From Cyclina sinensis (Eukaryota; Mollusca; Bivalvia; Venerida; Veneridae), in the NCBI GenBank assembly GCA_012932295.1, contig JAAONU010000019.1, positions 30,729,913 to 30,793,912 on the forward strand: 64,000 nucleotides of DNA, given 5' to 3'. The position numbers and the translations under genes are program-made. This document shows, piece by piece, positions 39,101 to 54,100 of the stretch; positions within the stretch are counted from its first letter, which is position 1; each line of letters starts with the position of its first letter. The notes beneath the pieces are model-generated. The model did no database searches. It was not told the origin of the DNA and saw only the letters and a program-made list of their open reading frames with translations.

Positions 39101-42100
39101 TTCTAGAAATGTCAGAAGCAATATTAAATTTTCTAAATGAATATTTTCAAAGATCTCATAATTTATACAACCTATGGCAAAGATGCAATTTTGAACTAGC
39201 AGCTTGTGAGGAGATGTTATTTGAAGCCAAATGATGACAAAAATCTATTTTCAGCCATGGCATTGCTGCCATTTTGTACAATGGAGTGGAGTGTCTACAG
39301 GAATCCAGATGGATATAACCTTACAGTGTAACTCGTACAATAAAAACATTACCTTGCTGTCATGAGGACAAACAAGCAAACATTTAAGTAAGCTACAACT
39401 CTCAAGACTGCAACAACAAAGGAAAACGAAATTCTGTCAATACTATAAATCTAATTTAATACTTTGTCAAATGAATGAACAAGCTTCGAGAACATTCTAT
39501 TTTCCACACATCCTCCTTACCTTGAACAGTTACAGGATGTCCTAGAAGTCGAATCAGAGAAATCCCACGATCCAGACACTGCTTCTTCAGTTATATTCTC
39601 AGTGTTTCTAAATTCATAAGAACATTAAAATGTAAGTCAATTCTCAAAACAAGTTTAATTTTATTGGGGTTTAACGCCAGTTTAACAGCTAAGGTCATAG
39701 TCAGTCAACCTAACCAGTGTTCCTGGGTATCCAACCAGTTTACTAACCAATTTCTCCACAAGTGACTGACTACTTCCTCACTTGCTTCAGAGGTGAGGGA
39801 CAAATGACCTATAAACCAATTATCACGGAGACATTTTGCCGGCCCTGATGGGGATTGAACCGGAATCGTCGAGATTCACAATCCGATGCTCTACCGACTG
39901 AGATAGCCAGGCCGGCTATCAATTCTCAAAACAAAACCTAAATATTAAACATATTCAAACAGTATCAAAAATTTTACTGAGTGTGGCTTTTCACCTGTAT
40001 AATTAGGCTGATCTTAAAGAACTGTTGTTCTGAGTTTCCCTACTGACTCAAGAAAATCCAAGCTTAAGTACTCATTTTTTTTTCAGTTTTCCAATTTTTA
40101 TATATAGTTGTTTCTCTGAAATATATTATGTACCATATGCTTCTTGCCTACCTGCCTATCCCCACTAAAATTCTTGGTCAGAAAACTTTTTGAAACTGCT
40201 ACAAGTCTTAATATCACACTGAACATAATTGAAGCATATCTTTAATGAGCCATAGATTTCAAGCAGATGTTCTTTTTACACAAGTATGTACTAAAGCTTT
40301 CACACACAGGTGGAAGAGCAGTTCAGAAGATGTATACATAAAAATTATATCTAAAATCATACTTACTTTTTGGCTAGTCCGGCAGTAATACAAGAGTCCT
40401 GACTAATCCTTTCACTCAGTTTCGAGCCTAACACTCTGTTAGTTTTGCAAGTCAATTCAGAGACAGGTTCTAAGGTCCGTCCCCTTTGACTACTGTCACC
40501 AAGCAGTCCAGGGTCCTCATGAAGTCCTGCATGCCCAAGAAGCCCTCCATGTTGCATATTGTTGTGTCTTTGCACAGAAGGGTCCAAAGCAGATCTTTCA
40601 TCAACTAACAAGACGTAACATGATGGATATTTCATGCGTACCCCAGCTGAAAATTTATGATGGAAATGTAAGCTGCACAAATCAAGGTGAATATCAATGA
40701 AATTATTATCTGAATCAAGATAAAAGTGACTGAATAACACAGAGAGTTAAGTAAAGAATAGTCTACATTAAAAGCCATGCTCTAAAATTTAGGGAATTTC
40801 ACCTTAAAACATGCAAAGATGAGTCAATCAGATGAAACATGAAATCTTATGAAGGTATGATGTTGCAAAACGTGAGGAAACGCTTGTTCATTTATCAACC
40901 TTGATGCAATGAAACACTTCAAATTTTATATGCAGAACTTAAGGAGTTATATTAGATTCAAAAGACATGATTTACTACAACTTTCAACTGCCCATTCCCA
41001 AACACACTTTTCTTTGTCCTTCCTCCACAAAACCTGTACTACTTACCAACAATGACTTCAACAAGATTTGGCAATTTATTCAGATCATCTTTGGTATCAT
41101 CCAGTCTTATTGGGTAGAACTGTTTCCATTCATCCAGATGTTTGCGGGTTGCAGGGTCAGTGGCCCGATATGTCACACCCGTCATTGTTCCACTCAAACC
41201 ATAGGGAGCCAGTATCACTGAAGAGCACAAGTATGTCAACTGAAGGGTGATAGCTTAAAGATCTATCTGCCTGATAACTAGTACACAGAACTTTCTCACT
41301 TATATCCATTTATGTGCTTTCTTGTTCTGACTGAACAGATATAAGCAAGGTTTAAGCTAATTTCAGGATGAGGTCCACAGCTCTCAAGAGGGGGAATTTT
41401 TCTATTGTTTTTGTCTGACAGGGGAATTTTTCAAACATGCATGTTTTAATAAAAAACCTCACAATACTATAACTCTCCTGAAATCCTTCAAGGTGTTAAA
41501 AGGGATATGGAGCCAAACTGGCACAACAGGAAAGACATGAACTGATCTCATGTGTGACTTTGGACACAGCAAAACAAGTCATACAGTCTACCCATCATCT
41601 GGTTTTGTCATATATTTCTATTAGGTTATTACAAAATCCTTCAAGAGTTATGGAGTATACAGAAAGTGATTTGGTTATTATATGCCTCCCTTCAAGTGGA
41701 AAAAAACCCAGAACCACACAGTTTGAATTTTGGAATATGATTGAAATGCAAAGACATCACATCTGCTTTGGAGAAATTTACCAAGAATATTGTTCATTAT
41801 TTTCTGCAAATCAATGATTTACCAACTGTAAACATTTAATTTGAAATTTTTGGGAATAAACACATTTGGGAAAAGGCTGAATACTGGCACAAAATTTGCC
41901 ATGATAAAGCCATTCTTACCTAGAAATATAAACTGGTTCAAATATTCATTTCATTTATTTTTCCCTTGAGAAATTTTTAAATGACAGAACCCACATCACC
42001 ATATCTCTACCTATCACGAGATTTTAACTGAATACTCCCCCAAGATTCCATTACAGCCATTCCATTAAAACATACAAGGCAAAAATAGAGAAATTCTGTC

Positions 42101-45100
42101 AGAGAGGTGTCTTTTTGTATAGGAGTGAATTTTTTATCCAATGAACTACTATAGAGGTTGGTCCACTTTGAAAGTGCCTTCCTCGGAGTTGAAATGTAAA
42201 AACTGAAATGGCCCTTAAAATAAGTCTGGTTCAATCTAGAATTAGATATAATGTTTTACACAGTAAGTATACATTCTTCCAGATACGGTATCATTATTGT
42301 TGTGTGCAATTCAATTTATGTAGCAACTCTCTCCCCTATTAAGTTATTCCTCACTGAAATATGCTTAATGCATAGCTTATAATACTTAGTTCTTCATGAC
42401 TTCATTAGCTTACACAGAATCAAGTGAAAATCTTTTGGATACTGAAGATTGACATGCAGAAGATGCTTTTTCCAAGAAATGTATCCTAATTAAGATCAGA
42501 ATTGCTTGTTACAGTTCTCAAGACACTTGATTTTCAGCACATAGCTGTTAGACTTGACCTGGTGCACATTCTAGAATTTCCTTACTGAAAAACTTAAAAT
42601 TGTTAGTAAGAATTGATGAATTGAGGCCAAGTTACCATTGAGTTGTGAACCATTCTCCTGTGCATGGTTTACATGATGGATGGTCAGGCATGTGACTGGG
42701 GGATGTTGCTTCACCTCTATACTGGCACATACTGTGCTCTCTCCATGAAGGAAGAAATTGAAACAGAATGACAAGTTGCCCCTGAAAATAAATCACATAT
42801 TAGCATATAAGCAGTCTACTACATAGCTGGAAACTAGAATGGGTTCCAACTGAAAACTTTATGACAACTGTTAAAAATGCAATCATGATCACAGAGAATA
42901 GATGTGTATGTCAATCAAGGTCTGCACTTTGCACACAGGAAAGGGAAAAATGAAGTTTCAAGAGTCCAGTGCAACACAAAGGTAAGGCTAAATAAAATAG
43001 AGGTTTTACCTCAGTATTGCGCTAGGCCACTGATGTACCTATGTTGGTGTAACCAGTGGACAAAACTGTCAATAGCTTCTGAAAATTCTAAAATTATTTG
43101 AAACAGACAACTTAGTATCTAAACAATTCCTTAAAAAGTTTTTGAAACATGTAGAAAATCTGAGCACTTAAGTTTTATTTTTCAGCATGATCATAGCATA
43201 ATAATACTTATACACACCAAATTCTGTTCCTTTACTGTTCGATGCATGTTTTCAACTTGCTAACAGAGGACATTCAATATACCATTCAGTTCATCAATTC
43301 TTACTTCCTGGAAGCTATCACCGATTTTTTAACAATACGTTACACCAAATTCAGCATATTCAAACCGACTTACCCTTGCTCTCCTCCTGACAGAGGGTCA
43401 TGTGGTTGGACAAACCAACGGCCAAGACGAATAAAATTTTTGCTCAGCAAGCACCTAAAATTCAAATGTCAATAATAAGATAAAACCGTTTTGAGACAGA
43501 AAATGAGAACTTAGCTGCAAATATCAAGTTTGTATGAATTCTTGCAAAACATCAGATAATATGAGGTATTTAACAGCACTCGTGATCACTCAGTAATAAG
43601 CAAATGCATTTACTTCCAAGATACTGCAATATCTTGGGGGGAAAAACAACACTGCACTTAAAATAAGCAACGTAGAAAGAAACTAGACAAAATACATTAT
43701 AAAAAAGAAAACAGGAAATGGCAGTGGACCTTACCTTTCAATAAGATTGTGCAGGGCTTTGAAGAGCAGTGTTCTACACTCGTACGACAGCACGCTGTCT
43801 TTCTCCCACGAACCATACTCATTTTCTGCGTAATAAAGAAATCTGAGATATTAAATGTCTGTAATTTTCTAACTAAGCTGTATTATTTGAAAAACTTGTT
43901 GCAACTGAGTTAAACAAACCTCAAAGTTACTCTTGGTTTAATTTTAGATTTATGACAGATTTTCTTAAAACACATTAACCAACTGATAAGGTACAGAACA
44001 TAAAACACAGATGATTTTGAAATATTAAATTCAAAAACATATTGGTTTGGACCAAAAAAGGGACTTTTTTTCAAGCAATGAATGTTTTTAGAAATAAACT
44101 AATCAACAACAAGAAGGCCATGATGGCCCTAGATCGCTCACCTTAATACTTTGCCTTTGGGTCTGCTGTTGAGCAAACATCAGAAGTTTTTTTAAAATTC
44201 TCCCTATATAAATCTATATGAATTCAAGTGACCCCTTAAGGTAGAGTCAATTTTCACTCAAGGGGCATAATTCGAACAAACTTGGTAGAAGACCTCTAGC
44301 TGATGCTCGGCATGCTCCATTAACAATAAGTTCTAGGCTTTGTAGTTTCGGAAAATTTTCTTTTTTAAGTTTTGCCTATATAAGCCTATGTAAAATCAAC
44401 TGATCCCCAGGCAAGGCCAAATTTGACCCCAAGGGTATAATTTGAACAAACCTGATAGAGGTCCACTAGACAATGCTACATACCAAATCTTAAGGCTCAG
44501 GGCCTTGTGGTTAAAGACAAGAAGATTTTCAAAGTTTTCCCTATATAAGTCTATGAAAAATCAACTTTAAAATGACCATCAATCAGTGGGATACATATCC
44601 TTGAAGTGCAACAGTGTTTTTGGCTCCACCTTCATGTCAATACAATTGATCATAAATCATACAACCTTGTTTTAGCAAATGAAAAAAAGATTTAAAGAGT
44701 TAATATTTGACTAGCCTGTGACAAGTGAAATTCTTTCAAAAAACTGTTAAAGAAGAATAGTAAAGCTTATCAGCACATCGATACCTTTAGCTAGCAGAAC
44801 AATTACCGGTACTACCAATAACTGATGCCTTAGTCTACATCATTCCTACCTTTCAATTCTTGGGAAAGGATATTATCCAAGACTGATGGACAATCTCCAT
44901 ACCAGAAAATCCACAACTCTTTTCCAAATGAGATATCAGTTGGTCTTGATTCAGAGTGTTTGGCAACCCTTCTCCAAACACATAATATATCTGCCTGAAG
45001 ACATCTGGCATAGGAACTTAGGACTGGGTCCTCTAAAGGATCGATGTGAGTTTGTGAAGGATCTATGCAAAACTTGCGCCATTTGATTCCGCAAATGTCA

Positions 45101-48100
45101 GTCTGCAAAAAGTTGAAAACATTTAGACAAATAAAAATGAACAAGTGAATATGAAGAAAGGTGAAATAAAAAATATGTTTGGTACCGTTGACCAACACTA
45201 ATTTTACCCCCTCCACTCTGACCCTTAATTTCTAGAGAAAAAAAAACGTTGAAAGCTTGAGGAGTGCAAGGGCACAAAGAGACTTACAGGTTAACTTGTA
45301 CCTAGGAAATTTAAGATATAATAGTTTTATGTAGTAAATATGAAATAAAGAAAGGGGCAAATGGAACTGTAGACTTAACTTAGTAGAAAAAATGTGTATA
45401 TACAACGAGCGATCAGTGATCACGTGTCGCCAATTAAGCAGTTGTATTGAGAGGTGATTGAACAGTTTGTTGGAAATGTAAACTTGAGGTACCGATCAAT
45501 CCTGTAACATTTCATTCAAATTGCATTAGAAGTTTAAGAGAAGTAGTCTGGACAAACTTTAAAAACTGAACTGGAAAATGCTGATGATATGCACTAGATG
45601 TGGTACTGATCATTCCTGTAAAGTTTGGATGAAATTGCACACATAGTTTCTGAAGAGTAGTAAGGACAAGTTTTGTGACGGACTGACGGATGACGAAGAA
45701 GTGATCCCGTATGTCGCAGCATCTTTGTAGCAGGCGACACAAAAAAGACATACAAACATGCATTCAAAACAATTAAAAATTGCATGACTGCATCAGTATA
45801 GTAAATCACTCCCCTTAATTCAGCTTAAGCGACATTTCATCAATTGTATAAGGGATACTTTTTGCCACAAGTGATAAATTACTTATCAAAATGTAAGTAC
45901 TTCACAAAAATCTAAAAATATTAAGACATTGAATACAGCTTATACAAAACCTCATCTAGTTTGTTTAGTGTGGATGTTCTTGGAAATCTTTGAAAAAAAA
46001 AAAAATTATGTATTTCATTTTTTGCAAGTGCATTTTTTATTTTGCGAGTCCAGGAGAAAGTCGCACCCAAAGAAATGCAAGTGCCATTAACTGCCAAATT
46101 CTAACCCTGCAGTAACGATACTAGATGGTGTAGTTATCAATAGTGCAGGTGTCACCTGGTATTACTACAGAGATGTAAACTTTGATTACGGAATAATCCC
46201 AATTAATAAACCCCAAAAACGGCAGGGTGCTGCAAACTTAGGGCAGGGTTCTGAGGTGTAGGGGCAGCGAATTATTGCGTGTGTTCTGACTTGAAAGCAT
46301 TTTTATGTCTGCATATTTCCAGGTAATAGTATAGGTTTTGTGCTGTATTTAACAAAAAGAATGAGATTATTCAATAAAACTTTTATTTTTTATACTGATA
46401 TGAAATGTTTTATTTCATTATTTAGTGAGAATGTACAGGCACTGAAGATCTGCAAAAAACAATTATCTACTGTTACTGCAGCCTTAAATACACAATCATA
46501 TTCAATTCTTAGAGAAAAGGAAAAATTTTTTCAATGAAAAAAGGTACTTATACATCGTTTTATTCACCGTTTTCTATTAATATTGAAATATGACGGGGTC
46601 AGGGAAATATATGATAAACGGAATTTATCCGAGATTTTCACTCACTGCTTCATGTTTAATTAACTAAATATTTGCTGGAATTGGTTTCCTTCAATTTGCT
46701 AAATCTACTTGACTTTTTCTTACAAATAAATCCGAGAATTGAAACAACAAGATCGCTAGATCACTCAACTGAGTATTTTGGCTGTAGGTTTGCAGTTAAG
46801 CAGTATTTCATGTTTTAATTGAAAATATGTAAGTAATGTAAATATAAATATGTAAATATGTAAAATATCAGTCAATAAATAAAGGCTCTATGACAGAAAG
46901 TAGAAATATCTATCATAAGCTATTCAGCATGCCCACTCGATTTTTAAAAAGTGGGTATCTGTACCCACTGGCTTTGAAAAAAGTGGGTACAGTCTTAAAA
47001 ATCTGGGTATACTGTATAAAAACTTAATTTTGGTCACCTAAATTAACTTTATTTAACTATACTTTGTTATTAACTAGATAGGGATTATACTGCTGTTTTG
47101 GCCTCTGTGTGCATTTTATCATAGTAAGTAGCCACTTCATGAGTTAACTATTGATTGAAACTTAAGTTGTAGCCAATTTATCTGCAGAAGCATGGACCAA
47201 GGACCAGTAGCTCTTATCATATTTCACAGTTGTTAAATGAACTGACAGACATGAAACAAAGAAAGCATACATGGCGTGACCATGTCCAATCGTTTACTGA
47301 TGTGTACGAAAATATTTGGTTTGTTCATACCACCTTTCTGCATGACCGAAGCGGAATGCAAGTGCCTCGTTACTCCCCGGAGTTTGATACTCGTTAGCAA
47401 TGTTGCATCATTTGCATTGACGAAAAAATCATTAAAATATCGATTCAAAACACGATTGTTGACAACTTACGGTTATTCTGAACTAAAAACCTTTTAAGAG
47501 CTTTCTGCTTCGCCATTTTATGTCGTTTACGTGATGAAGAATAGGTCTAGATCGTGGAGATGTTTGTCGCAGGACGCTTATTGATTTTCAGTTCAAAAGC
47601 AAAAGTTTCCCACGTTTAAGGTTACCGACAACCAATTTTTGCGCCGATTTCGTTTATTCGCCGGTCGAGAAAAATGTGCGAATCTGCACACACGGACATT
47701 GAAAAATTTGCATGCACATCTTATTTTCTGCGTGAAAAACGCAGGATTCTGCGTGACTGAGCATGCTGCTATTGTGACCTTGACCCAGTGACCTAAAACC
47801 CTACCCATGGGTAGAGGTCCATGCAAGGATCCTATATACCAAATATCAAAGATATTGGTCTTTAAATGAAGGCTCTATGAGGTACAGTATATAAACCTAT
47901 TTTTAGCCTCGGTGACCTTTAACCTAATCTAATAATTCAATGCTTAATAAAGCTTGTTTCATACCAAATCTTAGATCTCAGGGCCTTGTGGTTTCAGACA
48001 AGAAGATTTTTAAAGATTTACTATATAAGCCTATGTAAAATCAAATGACCCCTGGGTAGGGGCCAAATTTGACCCCAGAGGCATAATTTGAACAAAGTTG

Positions 48101-51100
48101 GTAGAGGTCCACAATACAATGCTACCTACCAAATCTTAAGGCTCAGGTCCTTGTGGTTTCAGAAAAAAAGATTTTCAAAGTTTTCCCTATGTAAAATAAG
48201 TTGACCCGGGGGCGGGGCCAAATTTGACCCCAGGGGCATAATTTAAACAAACTTGGTAGAGGTCCACAAGACAATTCTAAATACCAAATTTTAGATCTCG
48301 GGGGGCCTTGTGGTTTCAGACAAGAAGATTTTTAAAGTTTTACTATATAAGCCTATGTAAAATCCATTGACCCCCCAAATTTGACCCCAGGGGCATAATT
48401 TGAACAAACTTGGTAGAGGTCCACACGACAATGCTACCAAATCTTAAGGCTCAGGGCCTTGTAGTTTCAGATAAAAAGATTTTTAAAGTTTCACTACAGT
48501 ACGCTCACACGGATTTTGCAAAACCTGGGATACGCCGCGGATGAGACTCATCGTGGACGGAAATTTGCACAAAATTTGTCCGCGAGACCCCACTTGTGTT
48601 TCTTATTTAATATACTATGAAAACTTAATCCGTGAAAAAGAAAAAAGAAAAAAACTAGGTACAGATTTTCCGAAAATGAGAACTGAAAGTAGAGTGTAAT
48701 CATCGCTATTTTTAGAAAAGCATGCAGCATTAGATCATGTGATATGTAAAGGCGGTAAAATAGTGGGAATTTTTTATGGAAAATTATTCAGGCTTGCTGT
48801 CAAAAGTTAGCTCTTAGAATAACAACCAATAAACTAGATGGTGTTATATCATGTGTAAAGATCATAGGTCATGACAAGTGTGATTGACAGGTTGTTCCTT
48901 TGACGGTAGATTTCAAAACAGTGTTACAGTACAGCTCCCGCGATATGTACACATTTTGTGCTTCCTCTGCGATTGTGGTCAGCGCGAAATTCTGAAAATC
49001 GCGGAGTTCCTCCTTGAAAAAATGCCCATAATCTCCGCGATTAAATTTTACGCACAATCTCTGCGATTCTCCGAGTGTTAGAGCGTTTCTGCGCAGATTC
49101 TCCGCGAATATTCATGTGTTTCATCACCGGAGTTTTAACAAACTATTTCCCATTTAAAGGTGAAAAAAAATAAATATAAAAATCCTTTCATCAAATACAG
49201 TCAGCAATGTGTAATGAAATTACCATAATGTAACTGTACATAAGGCCATACCAAATCGTTCTTTCGTTTAGCGTCCGCGGACGGATAGATTTGAGCTTCT
49301 GAGGTAGGAAAAAACAACAACATTGTTTTGCCTTACGACCTTACTGTACAAAGTATTAAATGCTCTCCGGTATGTTCGAGAATTTATACGTGACTAGTGT
49401 TGTTACCTCCTTTGCATCTTTACCCCAATTTTGTATTTATTGAGTCGTGTAAAAAAGTTCCATGCGTGCATAAATTTGTTGGCGACGTCAGAAGAGGGTG
49501 GTTAGTTTCTGGTCAGTTATAATAAGATTTCAATGCCTTTTATTGTTTTTCAAGATAATAGCAAGTAAATGATTGTTTTATGTAAATTGTATGCGTTGAA
49601 GTATTTGTTATATGTTTTTGCTATCAGTTGAATTTCTCAAGTGAAGTGTATACGCAAGCTGCAGCTAGAATTTGTTGATGAAGTTTAATGTAATTCAAAT
49701 AGGTAGAGTCGAAAGACATTATTTATGACATTTTGTTAGTAGTTAACAAAGAAGCTATTCCTTTTGTAACATTTGCTGAGAATTCTTCTTTCATAAGGGA
49801 GACAAGTTCATTTGAATTATTTAAAAGAATTGTGTTATCTTCGCAGTGAAGCCAACAGACACTCAGACAAAACAGATAGAGAAAAACAAATACCAGTAAA
49901 AATGATATTTTGGTGTTCAGTATGTATAAGTTACTGGTCATATCAAATTTTATGGAATTTATTGCGAGCGAAGCCGAAGGCGTAGCGAAGCAATAAGTTC
50001 TATAAAATTTGATATAGACCAATAACTTGCTTACAGTTTGTCACGTACGCACGTCGGCAATGTCCTCTGAAGTCTTGTTAAGACCGCCCTTTCATCATTT
50101 TGATTGACACCTCTAGCGCCCAAAAAAGATGTCGATTGCCTGTAATTCAAGTTGTCACGAGGCTTTTTTTCTACATGTACAGTTTAGTTTATAATGCACG
50201 TATGTTATTGGAGCTATTTTGCATAACTCCGCCCACATACCACATGTCTCGCGCTGTTCATATCAAAGAAAATAAGTCACTTATTTTTTCAAACAGATTA
50301 TTTTATGGGATATATTTTTCAAACTTGAACTGAATATGGCCTCTCTGATTGGATAAGAAACTAGGGCAAACTGTAATAAATGTTTAAGTAGTGATTCCTT
50401 TTGTATTTTTTTACAGTGATGGATTTTATTGGCATAGGATGGAAGGACCTGTCTAATAACATGAATGTGCATCAGTTTTATAGATTGTTGAAAATGAGTT
50501 GATATTGACAAGTTGACTCCAAATATAGACTCAATTGTAAATTTACCTATACAGAAATATATTTGATTAAAAATACTTTAAGAAATGCATTAAAAGTCTC
50601 TACAAAGTGGAATTTGAAACTTGATAATTATATCCTGGTGTAGATACTAGTCAGTATGACTTGTTTATTTTTTGGGCCTTCGTTTTTGTTTTCAGGATAG
50701 CTAGATAGGTTTTTGAACTTAGGGTGGACGCTAAACGAAAAAACAATTTGGTATGGCCTAATTATGTGACTACGGTAAAATTCAATCAAATACATTAATT
50801 TATGTGATTTTTTAAACGCTTATTATTTAGTAAATCGATAAATACTTTTTGCCAAGCGCCAAGACTATACAGATGCAGTTTAACACGTGTTGTTCGGAAA
50901 TCGGTCAACTCATTTTCTGAAAATGCTTTGAATTGTCATTCATTTCGCAAACAAATAGGAAGGTTCGTACACAAATACATCAGAATAAGAGCGCATTTGT
51001 TCGTATTTTAACTTTTCTAATTAGATATATTTATTTTCGCAGTTTGATTATCATTAGTAATTTATTTGCGCGGCACCAATTAAATAATAAATTGCAGCAA

Positions 51101-54100
51101 TTAAAGTTGACATGATGTCAGGTAAGTGTGTAAATCTATTCATTATCGGCTGTGTTTCTTTTCTACTCTCGTTTCACACATTCGGTATTAATGATCAATT
51201 CTTTCAAATTTGGCCCAGAGGTTTCAGAGGAGATGTCGTTTGAATGAAATTGTTGACGGACGACGGACGAAGTCCGGTAACAATAGCTCACTCACATAGC
51301 CAAAGGCTCAGGTGAGCTAAAAAAACAATGAAAAAATATTGTCATTTTTCTTTATCTTGTTTAAAAAGTTATAATAATCATTAGTAAATCTTTGATGTTT
51401 AACCTTTTGCCTTTGGTATTAAACATTTAATTAATTTGTTAAGAAATTTATAAGCTCGTCTTATAGGATTGGTAGAGCCCTAATGTACACAATAGTTTTC
51501 TACTCGGTGTATATCCCAGTCAAATTATTGACCTCATTCAAACCAGTTGATGGCTTGAATATTTAATGTGTCAATTGCATATCAAGTCAACACAAAGGAT
51601 TAAAACAATGAAAGTAGTACGCTTTGACTGGTCGATGCTTCGAACTAGTATGTGTTGATCACACTAAATGGCCGTTTCCGAGACAATGATACAGGCGGTA
51701 TTGACAACTTACTGAAGTCCCATTCAATCTTCACAACAACCATAATTTAGGTATTGCAGTTTGCTTAATCCCTGTTCATCACACGGTGTTAACTGGTTGA
51801 CTGGTGTCATTAACTGACTAGACAATGAAGCGACGCATGCGATTAGGCGTGTGCAGATCAATCTTATTTCAGTCAATTTAACCAACTAATTAGCAGTGGG
51901 TGGGACATAATTAAACTAGGCTAAATTGGTGGTGCTTAAAAGGCATGAAACCCAGTTGGGTGAAACAGGTTTTATGTACCAAACCCGGACAAACCAGGAG
52001 GGTTGGTAAGCATGTGTACACTTTCACTATCATTTTGAAAAAGTAATGGTCAGTTTACATATGACAGAATACGGGATCAAGAAATGGTTGACAGACATTT
52101 CACCCCCAAGACTTTTCCTCCCAAGAAGTTTCCTCCCAAGACATTTCACCCCCATTTTGGGGGTGAAATGTCTATACTTATTAAGTCTTAAGTCTTTTCA
52201 CCCCCAATACATATTCATTATTATGTTTCAAATTGATATACCCTTGATATCATTACATGAAATATATTTGATAAATATCCACAGTCAAGTAAAAGATTAT
52301 TTTTCTGATCATAATTTGAAGTAAAAATTAGGAAATATAATTGTTTTTTTATTTCATAATGGTCCAGAAATATATTATGAAATAAAGATGAAATATTATA
52401 CAGAAAAAAAATCACATTATAACACAAGGATAAATTTGTAAATGAATTATAAATTAATGATATATAGTGTCTTTGAAAATTCTGTTGATGAAAACATCAA
52501 AGAAGGTGGTGCTTCCATTTTAAAAGGTGAGAACATTACCAATGAAACAATTTATCATTTATACAATCCTGTTTTAGGGAATAATCTAGAGCGTGTAAGC
52601 GGGGCGCGGCGCCATGCCCGTTTTTGCCGGCGCCCCTTTGCCCGATGTTGAGCACCACGCTGCCCCTCCTCCAGTGCCCTTATGCCCTTTAAGGACCGCC
52701 ATTCGCCTTTTGCATTGGCCTAGTTTACTTATGTCCCGCCCACTGCTTATTAATTTGAAATTGATTGATATATGATTGATCTGCACACGCCTAATCGTGT
52801 GCGTCGCTTGATTGTTTGTTTATTCAGTTGACACCAGTCAATCAATTAACACCGAGTGATGTACATGGGATTAAGCAAACTGCGATACCAATAATTATGG
52901 TTGTTGTGCAGATTAAATGGGAAAGGTGTTAAAACATCTTCAGTAAGTTGTCAGTATCGCCCATATCATTAAAACTCTAATTGCTGTTACGAGTAAATAA
53001 AGAGAAATTTAAAAAAAAAACGATTTAGTTAGAAATATGAAATTTTCTGATCATTTGTTTTCACTGCAAACAAACATATTTGGATGTAACAAAAATGCCG
53101 TCAGAAAAATGTAAAATGCCCGAATTGGCCCCAGAATGTGAAAAAATGGAATCCTGCATGATCAGAGCAGGACTCTCACAAGCGGGCAACCTGGGCTAAA
53201 TTGTCGCCAAAAACTCCCTTTATTTGTTTCAGTTCTCGGATTTATTTGTAAGAAAAGTCAAGTAGATTTAGAAAATTGAAGGAAACCAATTGCAGCAAAT
53301 ATTTAGTTTATTAAACATGAAGCAGCGAGTGAAAATCTCGGATAAATTATGTTTGTCATAGATTTCCGCGACCCCGTCATATTTTAATATTGATAAAAAA
53401 CAGTGTTTTGGAGACTCTTTATATGGCAAGCTTACAACATTCAATTAACTGATTTAGATTAGTGGTCATGATTTTATTATAAGTGCCAGTTTTTCATTGG
53501 AAAAGTTTCCTATTCTCTAAGAATTAAATATGTGTGTTTAACGCTACAGTAACACTGTAATTATTTTTTGGCTGATCTTCAGTGCCTGTAAATTCTGACT
53601 AAATAATGAAATAAAACATTTCATATCAGTATGAAAAATAAAAATTTTATTGAACAATCTCTTTCTTTTTGTTAAATACAGCACAAAACCTATACTATTA
53701 CTAGCAGACATAACAATGCTTTCAAGTCGGAATGCGCGCATAAATGTGCTGCCCCTACACCTTAGCACCCTGCCCCAATTTTGCAGCACCCTGCCCTTTT
53801 TGGGGTTCTAGATTATTCCCTATGTTTGTTTTCAGTTATTATGAATTATTTTAATCCCTTTGATGATGGTCTCTTTGAAAAATTTTTGATTAAAACGTCA
53901 TAGAGGGTGGTGCCTCTATATTAAATGGTGAGAACATAAACAGTGAAAAAAATTCTCTTTAATTTACTCATGTTTATTAATGGATTGATTATTAAATATA
54001 TTAATCCTGCTGATGTATTATTATCAAGAATTTGTAATAATGGAAATAATTGATTGTATTTCATGTCAGTCTTTTTTAAAAAAGGTTTAATTTGTATCAT

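Noticed and set aside
41554..41817. 87-codon plus-strand frame in MED13 intron 5
   Set aside because: It shows no family resemblance and no splice or promoter context, and frames this long occur by chance in 64 kb.
52438..52786. Coding frames around the GC-rich block near 52600
   Set aside because: They cross the boundary of the nested element at 52575 and have no recognisable motif.
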